Source: Cognataquiflexum aquatile
Lineage (GTDB): Bacteria > Bacteroidota > Bacteroidia > Cytophagales > Cyclobacteriaceae
Reading direction: 5' to 3'
NCBI RefSeq assembly: GCF_003316845.1
Contig: NZ_QMIK01000004.1
Coordinates: forward strand, 777,866 to 841,865
DNA length: 64,000 nucleotides
This document shows, one piece after another, positions 8,801 to 16,490 of the stretch. The position numbers and the translations under genes were made by a program. Within the stretch, counting starts at the first letter, position 1; each line of letters opens with the position of its first letter. Under the pieces are notes generated by a model. That model was not told the origin of the DNA. It ran no database searches and saw nothing but the letters and a program-made list of their open reading frames with translations.

Positions 8801-9652
8801 TTAATAGTCTCCTAAAGTTTCTTCCAATTGTCCCAAAGCATTTTCAAGTTCAGCATCACTCGGTGCCACACCATGCCATTTATGAGTGCCTACCATGAAA
8901 TCCACGCCATATCCCATTTCGGTATACAACAGAATCATCACAGGTTTTCCTTTTCCGGTAAGGCCTTTTGCTTCAGCCAGGCCATTTACTACTGATTCTA
9001 TATCGTTTCCTTTTTTTATTTCGATCACATCCCAGCCAAATGCTTCCCATTTTGCTCTCAGATTTTTCAAATCCATGATTTTTGCAGTTGGACCATCTAT
9101 CTGCTGCCCATTATAATCAATGGCCGCAATCAGGTTGTCTACTTTGTGGTGCGCAGCATACATACCGGCTTCCCAAACCTGACCTTCCTGTTGCTCGCCG
9201 TCACCCATCATCACATAGACAAGCTTGTCGTCCTTATCGATTTTTTTGGCTTGGGCAACACCGATGGCTACAGAAAGTCCCTGTCCCAATGAACCGGAAG
9301 CGATTCTGATTCCCGGAAGTCCCTCATGAGTAGCCGGATGCCCCTGAAGCCGTGAATTCAATTTCCTGAATGTCCCCAATTCCTCTGTGCTGAAGTATCC
9401 GCTTCTGGCCAATACACTGTACCAAAGTGCAGAAACGTGCCCATTGGAAAGAAAGAACATGTCTTCACCCTTGCCATCCATCTTGAATTTGCTGTCGTGC
9501 GTCATCTCATTGAAATAGAGCGCAACAAAATATTCAGTGAGGCCTAGGGCAGCGCCAGGGTGTCCTGACTGTACGGCATGAACCATACGGAGGCAATCCC
9601 TTCTAACTTGAGAACAGATTTGTTTGAGTTGATCGATAGATTGTTTTTCCAT
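8801..9652 (-). CDS. Transketolase, N-terminal subunit
   Basis: This 283-residue protein is the thiamine-diphosphate-binding half of transketolase. SGHPGAALGLTE at 29-40 contacts cofactor and substrate. The diphosphate/Mg motif GDGE is at 150-153, with Asn181 in IDYNGQQIDG completing the GDG-X(~28)-NN-type motif. Length fits split transketolases, which lack the C-terminal half supplied by the next gene. It leads a two-gene operon that ends at the terminator near 7790. It lies 9 bases after the bcp stop on the same strand, so read-through from bcp is possible. Confidence 0.92.
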   Translation of the reverse strand: MEKQSIDQLKQICSQVRRDCLRMVHAVQSGHPGAALGLTEYFVALYFNEMTHDSKFKMDGKGEDMFFLSNGHVSALWYSVLARSGYFSTEELGTFRKLNSRLQGHPATHEGLPGIRIASGSLGQGLSVAIGVAQAKKIDKDDKLVYVMMGDGEQQEGQVWEAGMYAAHHKVDNLIAAIDYNGQQIDGPTAKIMDLKNLRAKWEAFGWDVIEIKKGNDIESVVNGLAEAKGLTGKGKPVMILLYTEMGYGVDFMVGTHKWHGVAPSDAELENALGQLEETLGDY

Positions 9653-9661
9653 TAGTTGGAA

Positions 9662-10111
9662 TTATTTGAGTATTTGATTGGTATGGTTTTTAGTATCCAC
9701 TTTTTCGATTATTTCTGTCAAAATCCCATTTTCATCTATGACAAAAGTGGTTCTTGCAGTTCCCATATACTTTCTGCCATACATGGATTTTTCTACCCAG
9801 GTGCCGTATGCTTCATGGACTTTGAGGTCTTCATCGGCAATGAGCGGGAAGGGGAGGTTTTGTTTTCCGATAAACTTGAGGTGTGATTTTTCGGAATCCG
9901 AACTTACTCCAAGCACGATAAAACCTGCTTTTTGCAATGCTTCATAATTGTCTCTGAGGTTACAGGCCTGTGCTGTACATCCCGGTGTGGCGTCTTTTGG
10001 ATAAAAATAAAGGATAACTTTTCTTCCTTTGAAGTCGGAAAGTTTGATGATGTTTCCGTTTTGGTCTTTTGCTTCAAAACTTGGTGCCGGATTTCCTACT
10101 GCTAATGACAT
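9662..10111 (-). CDS. bcp: Thiol peroxidase, Bcp-type peroxiredoxin
   Basis: This 149-residue protein is an atypical 2-Cys peroxiredoxin that reduces hydrogen and organic peroxides with electrons from thioredoxin. The peroxidatic Cys45 is in TPGCTAQACN and the resolving Cys50 lies five residues later, the classical Bcp arrangement. The thioredoxin-like fold is evident from VILYFYPKD and FPLIADEDLKV. Length matches the family. It lies between the M23 peptidase gene (29 bases upstream) and the transketolase genes, on the same strand. Confidence 0.93.
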   Translation of the reverse strand: MSLAVGNPAPSFEAKDQNGNIIKLSDFKGRKVILYFYPKDATPGCTAQACNLRDNYEALQKAGFIVLGVSSDSEKSHLKFIGKQNLPFPLIADEDLKVHEAYGTWVEKSMYGRKYMGTARTTFVIDENGILTEIIEKVDTKNHTNQILK

Positions 10112-10140
10112 AATGTTTTTTGTTTAAAGTTGAAGATTGA

Positions 10141-11997
10141 TTAAAGTTTGGTTGTATAGCGTTTTTCATTCCCTGCCATATCCCTTACTATCAATAGAAC
10201 TTCTCCTTTGAATGGTTGTTTATCTAATTTTTCAGACCAGATCACACTTTGTTTGTGTTCATACCTCATGAGTATCCATTTTCCGTCCACATAAGCTTCA
10301 AAATCTTTGATCCCGGACTTATCATCTTTGATCACAAATCTCAACTCTGAGGCATTGACCCTGACCGGGGCAATCGTGGGGGCGGACCTATCGACGTCCA
10401 AAACAAAAGTACCAAAATTTCTGGTTTTGAATCTGATATCTTCCGATTCCCATTCACCACCAACGAAGGATTTTCGTCCATTATCTGCCTGAAAATAGAC
10501 ATGGGTATTTTTTTTGTCTCCTAAATATCCGGTATTTCTGATAAGTACTTCCATGTTGCTTTGAAGGTATTCAGAGGGGCTGTTGATTCTGATGGATGGC
10601 CCATTGCCATTTTTTTTCCTTTCTATGCGAAGGTAGAGATCATCCAAAAGTGTGTTTTCTGAAAATTTGATTTCGACATCATTATTTGCAAATGAGATTT
10701 CTTCGCCAAAGGGAATTTTGACAAGAACCCCCGGTTTTATGATTTCTGTACAAAGGTCTACCGAGTCAGGAACACCATAGCGCATATCCCAAAAGTAGTT
10801 TCTTCGGCCATCTTGGATATAGGCAGGAGGGATTTCCATTTCATGACTGTTTACAAAAACCTTGGCCAAAGTACCCCATTCTGAACCGGCAGTCTGAATC
10901 ACCATCACTTCTCTATTGAATGATATATTGGTAGTCTTATTTGCAGAAATGGCTTGGCTTCCTATCTGGGTTTTTGAATCTTCTCCCTCGACCTGCAGAC
11001 TTAGAACCCGTGCATTGCCGAAGTAGTCCTTCATCGTGACTTTCAGCTGCTTTTTCTCCCCGGTTTTGGCAGAGATGGCGCCTGCTGTCAGGGAATCAGG
11101 TTCGTAAATCTTGAGTTGGTTGTTGGGATATTGGTATAGCCTGATAAACCTGTTTTGGTACATATGACTCAAAAAGAACCTCCCTTTATTGAAATCGACA
11201 TGGTCAACATTGATACGGTAAAGAGGTTTTTCGTTTTCGAGCATTTCTATGACAGGAATTCCAAAAACATTATTGACACCGTCCATTTTATCCACTGCAT
11301 AGATTTCTACACCAACCCGTCCGGTAATTTTTACAGGCTGGTGGAGAATATACCTTCCGCCTTCGATGATGGGGGTAAATTCTTGTCTTTGGTATCGGCC
11401 ATTGACCCTAGCATCAGAATCGAGTGGGCTTAGGGCGATTTTGTATAAAACCGGAGGTGTTTTGTCCACTACTTCTTTGAACCCAAAAATAAATGGGTCT
11501 ATGGCCCTGTCAAGGCTGTCTCTGATTTCAAAATGCAAATGCGGTCCACCCGAACTCCCTGTATTTCCACCGTTTCCTATGATTTCGCCTTTTTTGATGG
11601 GGAGGAATTCAGGATCCGGAAATACTTCCAATTCGTTTTTCTGGGCAAAATACATCTCCTTCCGCATGAATTCCATGATTTTAGGAGAAAGATTCCGGAG
11701 ATGGGCATAGACGGAAGACTGGCCGTTGGTATGCTTGAGGTAGATGATATTGCCATAGCCAAAGGAAGAAATTTTGATCCTGTACACGTATCCATCAGAT
11801 ATAGCGAGAATCGGTTCTCCATCGACACCGCCGATTTTGACGTCTATTCCTGAATGGAAATGGTTGGGACGGATTTCACTGAAATTTCCTGACAAGAGAT
11901 TTCTGCTTCCGGGCTTGACCGGAAAAAGGTATTCCTGGGCATGGAGGAGGAAAGGAAAAAATAAAAATAAAATGAGGAGGTATTTACTTGACTTCAA
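10141..11997 (-). CDS. M23-family metallopeptidase with long C-terminal region
   Basis: This 618-residue protein has a signal peptide (about 1-21) and an N-terminal LytM domain at about 25-165. The zinc ligands are visible: His48 and Asp52 in HFHSGID, and His153/His155 in GGPHLHFE. Such enzymes cleave cell-wall peptides or act as non-enzymatic activators; all ligands are kept, so activity is expected. The remaining ~450 residues are beta-rich, probably Ig-like modules, and place the enzyme in the periplasm or at the outer membrane. Its start overlaps the end of the FAH-family gene by 14 bases. Confidence 0.88.
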   Translation of the reverse strand: MKSSKYLLILFLFFPFLLHAQEYLFPVKPGSRNLLSGNFSEIRPNHFHSGIDVKIGGVDGEPILAISDGYVYRIKISSFGYGNIIYLKHTNGQSSVYAHLRNLSPKIMEFMRKEMYFAQKNELEVFPDPEFLPIKKGEIIGNGGNTGSSGGPHLHFEIRDSLDRAIDPFIFGFKEVVDKTPPVLYKIALSPLDSDARVNGRYQRQEFTPIIEGGRYILHQPVKITGRVGVEIYAVDKMDGVNNVFGIPVIEMLENEKPLYRINVDHVDFNKGRFFLSHMYQNRFIRLYQYPNNQLKIYEPDSLTAGAISAKTGEKKQLKVTMKDYFGNARVLSLQVEGEDSKTQIGSQAISANKTTNISFNREVMVIQTAGSEWGTLAKVFVNSHEMEIPPAYIQDGRRNYFWDMRYGVPDSVDLCTEIIKPGVLVKIPFGEEISFANNDVEIKFSENTLLDDLYLRIERKKNGNGPSIRINSPSEYLQSNMEVLIRNTGYLGDKKNTHVYFQADNGRKSFVGGEWESEDIRFKTRNFGTFVLDVDRSAPTIAPVRVNASELRFVIKDDKSGIKDFEAYVDGKWILMRYEHKQSVIWSEKLDKQPFKGEVLLIVRDMAGNEKRYTTKL

Positions 11998-12595
11998 AAT
12001 CCAATAGCTTTTTGTCTTCTATAAACGCTTCTAACCTATCTCCAACAGAGACTTTTCCAACCCCCGCAGGAGTTCCTGTAAAGATGAGGTCCCCTTTTTT
12101 CAAGGTGAAAAATTGGGATACATATTCAATGATTACGGCAAAATCAAACAGCATCATGGAAGTGTTTCCTTTTTGCCTCAGCTCCCCATTGATATGGAGG
12201 TGAAAGTTGATATCTGCAAAATTTTTGAACTCCGACACAGGTAAAAATTCCCCGATGGGAGCGGACCCGTTAAAAGCTTTGGCGATTTCCCAGGGAAGTC
12301 CTTTTGCTTTGCACTTATCCTGCAGGTCTCTTGCAGTGAAGTCAATCCCGATCCCGATTTCATCAAAGTACCGGTCAGCAAATTTTTTTTGGACATGTTT
12401 GCCTTCCTTACACACCTTCAAAACCAATTCTACTTCATGGTGGATATTCTCCGAAAAGTCAGGATGGTAAAAGGGAGCGTTGCTTTTGAGAACGGCTGTA
12501 TCAGGCTTCAGGAATACAACAGGGGCGGAGGGGCGCTCGTTTTTCAGTTCCTCGATATGTTCCGCGTAGTTTCTTCCGATGGCAATAATCTTCAT
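11984..12595 (-). CDS. Fumarylacetoacetate hydrolase-family protein
   Basis: This 203-residue protein has the FAH fold in its short form. It starts with the family hallmark IGRNYAEHI and carries the metal ligands in HHEVELVL (Glu54, Glu56) and in GIGIDFTARD (Asp85), then TGTPAGVG near the C-terminus. Family members hydrolyse or decarboxylate acylpyruvates and related 2-oxo acids, or hydrate 2-oxopentenoates. The short length and IGRNY start fit acylpyruvase/oxaloacetate-decarboxylase types. Its last codons overlap the M23 gene, so the two are translationally coupled. Confidence 0.88.
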   Translation of the reverse strand: MKIIAIGRNYAEHIEELKNERPSAPVVFLKPDTAVLKSNAPFYHPDFSENIHHEVELVLKVCKEGKHVQKKFADRYFDEIGIGIDFTARDLQDKCKAKGLPWEIAKAFNGSAPIGEFLPVSEFKNFADINFHLHINGELRQKGNTSMMLFDFAVIIEYVSQFFTLKKGDLIFTGTPAGVGKVSVGDRLEAFIEDKKLLDFEVK

Positions 12596-12701
12596 AAGGG
12601 AAGGGGAATTTTGACTAGGGCAAAGAAAGGGATTTTTTGTGGAAAGACATAAGGGTTTTGTCCTTCAAATCGATTAATGTGAATTTAAAAATGACTGATA
12701 A

Positions 12702-12724
12702 TTTACCATAAAAGGCACAAAAGG
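12702..12724 (+). repeat. Left terminal inverted repeat of GxxExxY unit
   Basis: This 23-base repeat pairs with the repeat at 13226-13248 in inverted orientation, matching at 21 of 23 positions (core ACCATAAAAGGCACAAAAG here). It lies 77 bases before the GxxExxY start codon. Confidence 0.7.
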
Positions 12725-12733
12725 TAATTGTTT

Positions 12734-12749
12734 AAATAAACGTTTATTT
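12734..12749. promoter_or_regulatory. Perfect 16-bp palindrome upstream of GxxExxY gene
   Basis: AAATAAACGTTTATTT is its own reverse complement. It lies between the left inverted repeat and the start of the GxxExxY gene, where it could be an operator or part of the unit's end structure. Confidence 0.35.
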
Positions 12750-12800
12750 TAATGTTATTTTTTTACTCCAACCTATTTTAGCAAGTCAAAATTTGCCTAA

Positions 12801-13214
12801 ATGATAACAAAAGGATATTTGACTGATTTGACTTACAAAGTAAACGGCGCTGCAATTGAAGTTCATAAACGATTGGGTCCAGGATTACTTGAAAAATTCT
12901 ATCAAAGTTGTTTGGAGGTTGAACTTGAACTTAGGGGAATCAAATTTGAATCAGAAAAATTAATGGATTTTGAATATAAAGGGAGAATAATAAACTCAAC
13001 TCTAAGATGTGATTTACTGGTTGAAAGTATTTTGGTTGTTGAATTGAAATCAGTAGATAAAATATTGCCCATTTTCGATGCACAGGTTTTATCTTATATG
13101 AAAATTTTGAACTCACCTAAAGGGATATTATATAATTTCAATGTTTTTCACCTTTATGATGAAGGCCAAAAAACTTTTGTAAGTGAATCCTACAGGTATT
13201 TACCTGAAAAGTAA
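12801..13214 (+). CDS. GxxExxY protein (PD-(D/E)XK nuclease-like fold)
   Basis: This 137-residue protein carries the family signature Gly28-x-x-Glu31-x-x-Tyr34 (GPGLLEKFY) after the typical LTYKVNGAAIEVHK start. It also has the residues of a PD-(D/E)XK nuclease core: Asp71 in RCDLL, Glu81-x-Lys83 in VVELKS, and Gln95-x3-Tyr99 in DAQVLSY. The family (Pfam PDDEXK_3) is widespread in Bacteroidota and its role is not established. Here the gene is enclosed by an inverted repeat at 12702-12724 and 13226-13248, suggesting that gene and ends move or spread as a unit. It is the only plus-strand gene in this stretch. Confidence 0.9.
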   Translation: MITKGYLTDLTYKVNGAAIEVHKRLGPGLLEKFYQSCLEVELELRGIKFESEKLMDFEYKGRIINSTLRCDLLVESILVVELKSVDKILPIFDAQVLSYMKILNSPKGILYNFNVFHLYDEGQKTFVSESYRYLPEK

Positions 13215-13225
13215 TTTTCCATTTT

Positions 13226-13248
13226 TCTTTTGTGCCTTTTGTGGTAAA
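13226..13248 (-). repeat. Right terminal inverted repeat of GxxExxY unit
   Basis: This is the inverted copy of the repeat at 12702-12724, with 21 of 23 positions matching. It begins 11 bases after the GxxExxY stop and ends 6 bases before the stop of the convergent response-regulator gene. Confidence 0.7.
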
Positions 13249-13254
13249 ATCATT

Positions 13255-13935
13255 TCAAACTGAAAAGTAATACCCTATCCCTTTGATGGTGATAATCTGT
13301 AAAGTAGGATCCGGCTTGATGTAATCACGGAGCTTGGTAATGTAAACGTCAAGATTGCGGGAATTGAAATAACTGTCATCTCCCCAAAGTTTGATCAGAA
13401 TATCTTTTCTCTCTACTGTTTGATTGGTATTTTCCAAGAGCATCATAAGGATACCTGCTTCCTTGTATGAAAGCCTCTTTAAGTCACCGGATGGGTTTTT
13501 CAGTTCAAATTTGGAAGGAGAAAATGTAAATTTTCCAAAAACCAATTCCTGTTTTTGACTATTGCTTTGACCTTTGGTCAGGCTGAGTAAGTTTTCAATT
13601 CTTACGATTAACTCCTCAAGACTGAAGGGTTTTTTGAGGTAATCATTGCCTCCCGTCTGAAATCCTTTGACCACATCCTGTACCTGGCTTTTTGCAGTCA
13701 GGAAAATAATAGGAATGGCGGGCGATGATTTTCGGATTTCATTGGCAAGGGTATAACCATCCATTTTGGGAAGCATGATATCAAGCACACAAATGTCATA
13801 GGAATCTTTCTCAAAAAACCTGAGGCCTTCAAGCCCATCCTCAGCCATGGTTACTTGGTAATTTCGGCTTTGGAGACTTTCTCGGACAATCTTTCCCAAG
13901 GCCGGTTCATCTTCTACATATAATATCTTGGTCAT
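13255..13935 (-). CDS. OmpR-family response regulator
   Basis: This 226-residue protein has a receiver domain (about 1-120) with acidic pocket Glu8/Asp9, phospho-acceptor Asp52 in VLDIMLP, and the conserved Lys in YLKKPFSLEE. The C-terminal winged helix (about 130-226) includes LSYKEAGILMMLLEN and NSRNLDVYITKLRDYI, typical of OmpR/PhoB proteins. It follows the sensor kinase gene with a 4-base overlap. OmpR-type regulators bind direct repeats about 11 bases apart, which fits the TTAACCT boxes in front of the divergent GLPGLI operon. Confidence 0.95.
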   Translation of the reverse strand: MTKILYVEDEPALGKIVRESLQSRNYQVTMAEDGLEGLRFFEKDSYDICVLDIMLPKMDGYTLANEIRKSSPAIPIIFLTAKSQVQDVVKGFQTGGNDYLKKPFSLEELIVRIENLLSLTKGQSNSQKQELVFGKFTFSPSKFELKNPSGDLKRLSYKEAGILMMLLENTNQTVERKDILIKLWGDDSYFNSRNLDVYITKLRDYIKPDPTLQIITIKGIGYYFSV

Positions 13936-15398
13936 ACTTTTGGCAGTTGGACGATAAAAACGGATCCTTTTCCGGGCTGGCTTTCCAAGAGGATTTTTCC
14001 TTTGTGAAATTTGATTATTTCAGCTACCTGGGCCAAGCCTAACCCATATCCTTTCACATCGTGAATGTCTTGCTGGGGCACACGGATAAATTTTTCAAAA
14101 ATGTCCTTTTGGTAAGACTCGGGAATGCCGATACCTTTGTCTTCGATTTTTAGAAGAAGGAATTTAACATCTTCTACTAGAGTGACTTTGATAAAAAGAC
14201 GGTCCTTGCTGTATTTGATGGCATTATCAAGCAGGTTGAATATTACCAAAGAAAGTTGTTCTGCATTTCCTTGGACGTTAAAGTTTGTACCCTTTTCTAC
14301 CAAAGAAAATTCAAATCCTTTGGAATCCAAGATCGGTTTAAGGGTATTCAGGTTTTCAACCAAAAGATTGCTTAAGTCCAATTTGGTCAATGCTTCCGAT
14401 TGGTTAGATCCCAATACTGATGATTTTAGGATGTTATCAGTCAAGGAAGTCAGCCGTTTCAGTTCATTTTTTGCGATTTGAATATACTCTTCTTTGGTCG
14501 CGGGATTTTCATTTGCACCGAAGTTTTGAAGTGATTCCAATACGACTGATACTGTCGAAATAGGTGTTTTGAGTTCGTGGGTAATGTTGCTGATGATGTC
14601 GTTTTTAATGAGATTGAGTTGCTGCTGCTTGAGCATATTTCTGAACATCATGATCAGCGAAAAGCTTATGAAAGCCAATACCGTCACCGCGAACAGGATC
14701 GGTGGAAGCATTTTTTTTAAAAAATACCCTTCAATGCCCTCAAAATAAGCCTGAACCCTCAGACCTGGAGGAATCGGGATTTCATCCAAAATAAGAACGT
14801 GATTACCCAATGAATCAAAATCATCGAATCTTAAAGCTTTCCTGATTTTTGAATTAAAAGGATATCCATTTTCTTCCAAGATCTGATTGAATTTATGGTT
14901 GATGGTTTCTATGTCAATGGTTTCCTCATTGATCCTAAAAATGAACCTGTTTGTAGCCGGTATCGTGTCGATTTTTTGCATCATCGGCCTCAAAGTCTTC
15001 TTTAATGAATCAATATCGATGGGCTTGCCCCGGGTTATCACCCTGATTTGTTGGATTGAATCAGGATGTAAACTTTCCATTTTGATTGAATTTTGCCTGA
15101 TGCCATGAACTTCTATCTGAATAGCTTTCACAGAATCTCCAGGTATATTGGATTCCATTTGTCCCTGCCAAAATAATGAGTCACTTGGGAAATTTTGGAT
15201 TATTGCAGGGCTCAGGCCTTTTACCATCATCGAGTCCAACATTCCTGTGACGGTATTCTTAAACAATAAACTTGTTTCTTGTCTGAAATTTGTACGGTAA
15301 TCCCGGTAAACCGACCTCAACCAAAAGAGCTGCAATACCAAGAGCACCATAATGCTGGTCGCCATAAGTGCCAAATACAGACCGTTTTTATTTTGCAT
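13932..15398 (-). CDS. Sensor histidine kinase
   Basis: This 488-residue membrane kinase has a transmembrane helix at about 7-28, a periplasmic sensor of ~200 residues with no recognised fold, and a second helix at about 232-252. The dimerisation/phospho-acceptor His is 274 in NITHELKTPIS. The ATP-binding domain shows the N box NLLDNAIKYS, the G1 box KGIGIP and the G2 box YGLGLAQV. It reads into the response-regulator gene with overlapping stop and start. The cell-envelope location of the sensor and the divergent outer-membrane operon suggest it monitors the envelope. Confidence 0.94.
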   Translation of the reverse strand: MQNKNGLYLALMATSIMVLLVLQLFWLRSVYRDYRTNFRQETSLLFKNTVTGMLDSMMVKGLSPAIIQNFPSDSLFWQGQMESNIPGDSVKAIQIEVHGIRQNSIKMESLHPDSIQQIRVITRGKPIDIDSLKKTLRPMMQKIDTIPATNRFIFRINEETIDIETINHKFNQILEENGYPFNSKIRKALRFDDFDSLGNHVLILDEIPIPPGLRVQAYFEGIEGYFLKKMLPPILFAVTVLAFISFSLIMMFRNMLKQQQLNLIKNDIISNITHELKTPISTVSVVLESLQNFGANENPATKEEYIQIAKNELKRLTSLTDNILKSSVLGSNQSEALTKLDLSNLLVENLNTLKPILDSKGFEFSLVEKGTNFNVQGNAEQLSLVIFNLLDNAIKYSKDRLFIKVTLVEDVKFLLLKIEDKGIGIPESYQKDIFEKFIRVPQQDIHDVKGYGLGLAQVAEIIKFHKGKILLESQPGKGSVFIVQLPKV

Positions 15399-15402
15399 GA
15401 AA

Positions 15403-15410
15403 CAAAGATA
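15403..15410 (-). promoter_or_regulatory. TAnnTTTG promoter core for the kinase/regulator operon
   Basis: On the minus strand this reads TATCTTTG, an exact match to the Bacteroidota -7 consensus. It ends five bases before the kinase start codon, so the transcript would have almost no leader. No clear -33 TTG is seen at the usual spacing. Confidence 0.45.
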
Positions 15411-15439
15411 TCTGCTTTTTCAGGCTTTAATGCAGGACA

Positions 15440-15477
15440 TTAACCTTAATTAACCTTGTATTCAGGTTGCTTAACCT
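15440..15477. promoter_or_regulatory. Three phased TTAACCT boxes, candidate response-regulator sites
   Basis: TTAACCT occurs at 15440-15446, 15450-15456 and 15471-15477. The starts are 10 and 21 bases apart, close to one and two helical turns, as expected for OmpR-family binding. The third box ends five bases before the TATTTTTG promoter core of the GLPGLI operon. The likely binder is the regulator encoded at 13255-13935. Confidence 0.5.
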
Positions 15478-15482
15478 AGTTC

Positions 15483-15490
15483 TATTTTTG
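15483..15490 (+). promoter_or_regulatory. TAnnTTTG promoter core for the GLPGLI/OMP operon
   Basis: TATTTTTG matches the Bacteroidota -7 consensus exactly and lies 37 bases before the start codon. No good -33 TTG is present at 19-20 bases upstream, which would fit a promoter that needs the activator bound at the TTAACCT boxes. Confidence 0.5.
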
Positions 15491-15526
15491 GGCACTTTAC
15501 TTTTGGATCATAAAAAATGAAAAACC

Positions 15527-16273
15527 ATGAAAAAATATCTTTTAGCGATTTTAGTCTGTGCCTCTTGGGGTTTTATTTCCAACGAAGTCACACAAGGCGT
15601 GGTCACTTATACCACCAAAGTCAACATGCATAAAAGGATTCCCCCGGAAGAGGAAGAAATGAAAAAGATGGTCCCGGAATTCAGTTCCACTCAAAACCAA
15701 TTGTTTTTCAATGAATTGGAAAGTCTGTTTAAACCATTGCCCGTAGACGAAAATCCCTTTGATCAAAGTGCAGGTTCTGGCGGAGGACCAAGGGTAATCA
15801 GAATGGTGATGCAAAATGAAACATACATCAACCGAGACAATGAGATGATGACGCAGTTGCGGGAGTTTATGGGTAAAAAGTACATCATCAAAAATGAAAC
15901 CAGTCGGATTCCCTGGAAACTAGGAGTGGAGTCTAAAGAAATTTCGGGATTTGTCTGTAAGAACGCCACTTATACAGATGAAAACCAAAGAGAAATAACA
16001 GCTTGGTACACAGAGCAAATCAGGCTGCCCATTGGACCTGAGGGTTTCCACGGTTTGCCTGGATTGATTTTGGAAGTGGCTGTAAACTCTGATGAAATTG
16101 TAATCACAGCAGATAAGATTGATTTGAGGGGATTAAAGAAAAATGAACTCAAGGAACCAAAAGGCGGAGAAGAACTTACAGATGAAGCCTACAAAGCTAT
16201 GGTTCAGACCGAAATGGAGAAAATGGGTGTTCAAGGTGGTCAAGGAGGGATGAGGATGATTATTAGGAATTAG
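15527..16273 (+). CDS. GLPGLI-family protein
   Basis: This 248-residue protein carries the family signature HGLPGLILEV near residue 182, after ITAWYTEQIRLPIGP, which is typical of the family. The N-terminus MKKYLLAILVCASWGFIS is a signal peptide, so it acts in the periplasm or at the outer membrane. GLPGLI proteins are restricted to Bacteroidota and have no established biochemical role; they are commonly encoded beside an outer-membrane barrel protein, as here. The downstream barrel gene begins 217 bases later after low-complexity DNA. Expression is probably set by the divergent two-component system. Confidence 0.9.
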   Translation: MKKYLLAILVCASWGFISNEVTQGVVTYTTKVNMHKRIPPEEEEMKKMVPEFSSTQNQLFFNELESLFKPLPVDENPFDQSAGSGGGPRVIRMVMQNETYINRDNEMMTQLREFMGKKYIIKNETSRIPWKLGVESKEISGFVCKNATYTDENQREITAWYTEQIRLPIGPEGFHGLPGLILEVAVNSDEIVITADKIDLRGLKKNELKEPKGGEELTDEAYKAMVQTEMEKMGVQGGQGGMRMIIRN

Positions 16274-16490
16274 ACTTGAGATATAAGACGTGAGATTTGA
16301 GATGCGAGAGCAGAGATACAGTATCAAGATTTAAGTATCAAGAAGCGAGAAAGGGAAGTAAGAGATGAGGAAACAAGAGGTAAGCCTCGGAAATCGTACA
16401 TCGTAAATCGTACATCCAACTTTCAACCTTCCTAGCCTCCTTTCTTCCCACTTCCCTACTTCCCTAATTCCCACTTCCAAACCTCCAACT
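16274..16490. repeat. Low-complexity spacer: purine-rich then pyrimidine-rich
   Basis: The first part is built from variants of GAGATTTGAGATG and purine runs such as AAGGGAAGTAAGAGATGAGG. It is followed by a short tandem repeat (AAATCGTACATCGT, then AAATCGTACATCC) and then a pyrimidine-rich stretch with repeats of CTTCCCACTTCCC. The purine and pyrimidine halves can partly pair. No gene is seen. Confidence 0.6.
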
